This document shows positions 5,843 to 6,164 of a stretch of DNA of 6,164 bases, in pieces. Source of the stretch: Chloroflexota bacterium (GTDB lineage Bacteria > Chloroflexota > Dehalococcoidia > JAUQQI01); contig JAUQQI010000005.1 in assembly GCA_030549955.1 (NCBI GenBank), positions 1-6,164 on the forward strand, given 5' to 3'. Numbering within the stretch: position 1 is the stretch's first letter; each line of letters starts with the position of its first letter. The notes under the pieces were generated by a model. The model ran no database searches, was not told the DNA's origin, and was given only the letters and a program-made list of their open reading frames with translations. The position numbers and the translations under genes were made by a program.

Positions 5843-6164
5843 ATGCATAAGTCTATCATGCTTGGCCATTTTAGGGAACTACTCTTTGATGACCCGCAGG
5901 TAGCTTACAGGGCAGCCGAATTAGGCGAAGCCCTGCTGGCAGCCCGCTCCCTGCGCCTGACCGAAATGGCCACCAGGATGAAGGGAAGCATGGCCGCCGC
6001 CTACAAGCGTATCCAGCGTTTCCTTCAGCGAGCAGACCCTCGCCCGGCCTTGGGAAGCAGCCGAGTTTGTGATGGGGGATGCGACCGAAGTGGAAAGGCC
6101 GCAGGCGAAACAGACGGCCTATGTGGGCACCTTGCAAGATGGGAAGACGAAGGGCTTCTGGATT
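5843..6164 (+). pseudogene. Transposase, N-terminal part, apparently frameshifted and cut by window edge
   Basis: This appears to be a DDE-type transposase, which would cut and join the IS ends. From the ATG the first frame gives MHKSIMLGHFRELLFDDP... and continues through AAYKRIQRFLQRADPRPAL (to about 6052). After that it stops resembling a transposase, although it stays open to the edge. The next frame (+1), from TGG at 6051, gives WEAAEFVMGDATEVERP, then QAKQTAYVGTLQDGKTKGFWI, which I recognise as the continuation: GDxTE, probably with the first catalytic Asp, then YVGTL.DGKTKGFW. The switch therefore lies between about 6035 and 6055. As I remember the family, the stretch between the two halves should be a few residues longer, so a small deletion is the simplest cause. 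A sequencing error or programmed +1 shift remains possible. The family is IS4-like by memory, without certainty. Whether the rest is intact cannot be seen. Confidence 0.72.

Larger units (their letters stand above)
5752..6164 (+). mobile_element. Insertion sequence, left end and first part of transposase (right end outside window)
   Basis: The right edge of the window differs from the rest. GC drops, codon choice becomes mixed (AAG, GAA, TTA and CTT appear freely), and a perfect Shine-Dalgarno site precedes a transposase-like reading frame. The left limit is an estimate: GC-rich host sequence gives way near 5750-5756, where CTGAGGTTCAGAC begins and an imperfect direct repeat follows. The true terminal inverted repeat and target duplication cannot be defined without the right end. 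The element lies immediately upstream of, and transcribes away from, the rnc-smc operon. Confidence 0.65.

Noticed and set aside
5871..6137. Minus-strand 88-residue frame inside the transposase
   Set aside because: It starts at TTG and overlaps recognisable transposase sequence on the other strand.

Overview
The window looks like GC-rich bacterial chromosome with the start of an insertion sequence (IS) at its right edge. I suspect Chloroflexota. That placement rests on memory of a small conserved gene next to rnc in that phylum, plus high GC and genes lacking Shine-Dalgarno sites; it is an inference, not a result. Coding is dense: the only non-coding stretch over 100 bases is about 130 bases between the minus-strand operon and the transposase. 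I saw no tRNA, rRNA or CRISPR.

Layout: (1) The 3' two-thirds of recN, a DNA-repair SMC-like ATPase, runs rightward from the left edge. (2) A complete smc gene runs leftward and meets recN tail to tail, with 8 bases of overlap. (3) rnc (RNase III) lies 15 bases upstream of smc. (4) An uncharacterised 158-residue gene with four cysteines and a probable winged helix overlaps the start of rnc by 53 bases. Genes 4, 3 and 2 appear to form one leftward operon. A clear -10 box lies only 11 bases before the first start codon, so the mRNA is probably leaderless or nearly so. (5) From about 5752 rightward, GC falls and an IS begins. Its transposase runs rightward, carries an apparent frameshift and is cut by the window edge.

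How the parts relate: RNase III processes double-stranded RNA, SMC compacts and helps segregate the chromosome, and RecN acts in double-strand break repair. rnc-smc is a familiar bacterial pairing; the often-following ftsY is absent here because recN occupies the downstream side. The IS sits immediately upstream of the operon promoter. It has a perfect Shine-Dalgarno site, unlike the three leftward genes, and that site can be buried in a hairpin whose left arm is only partly present in transcripts from the IS's own predicted promoter. This resembles the way some IS elements avoid being translated from read-through RNA. The most checkable unusual points are this hairpin, the transposase frameshift, the Asp-to-Ser change at an RNase III metal-site position, and the leaderless operon promoter next to the IS.
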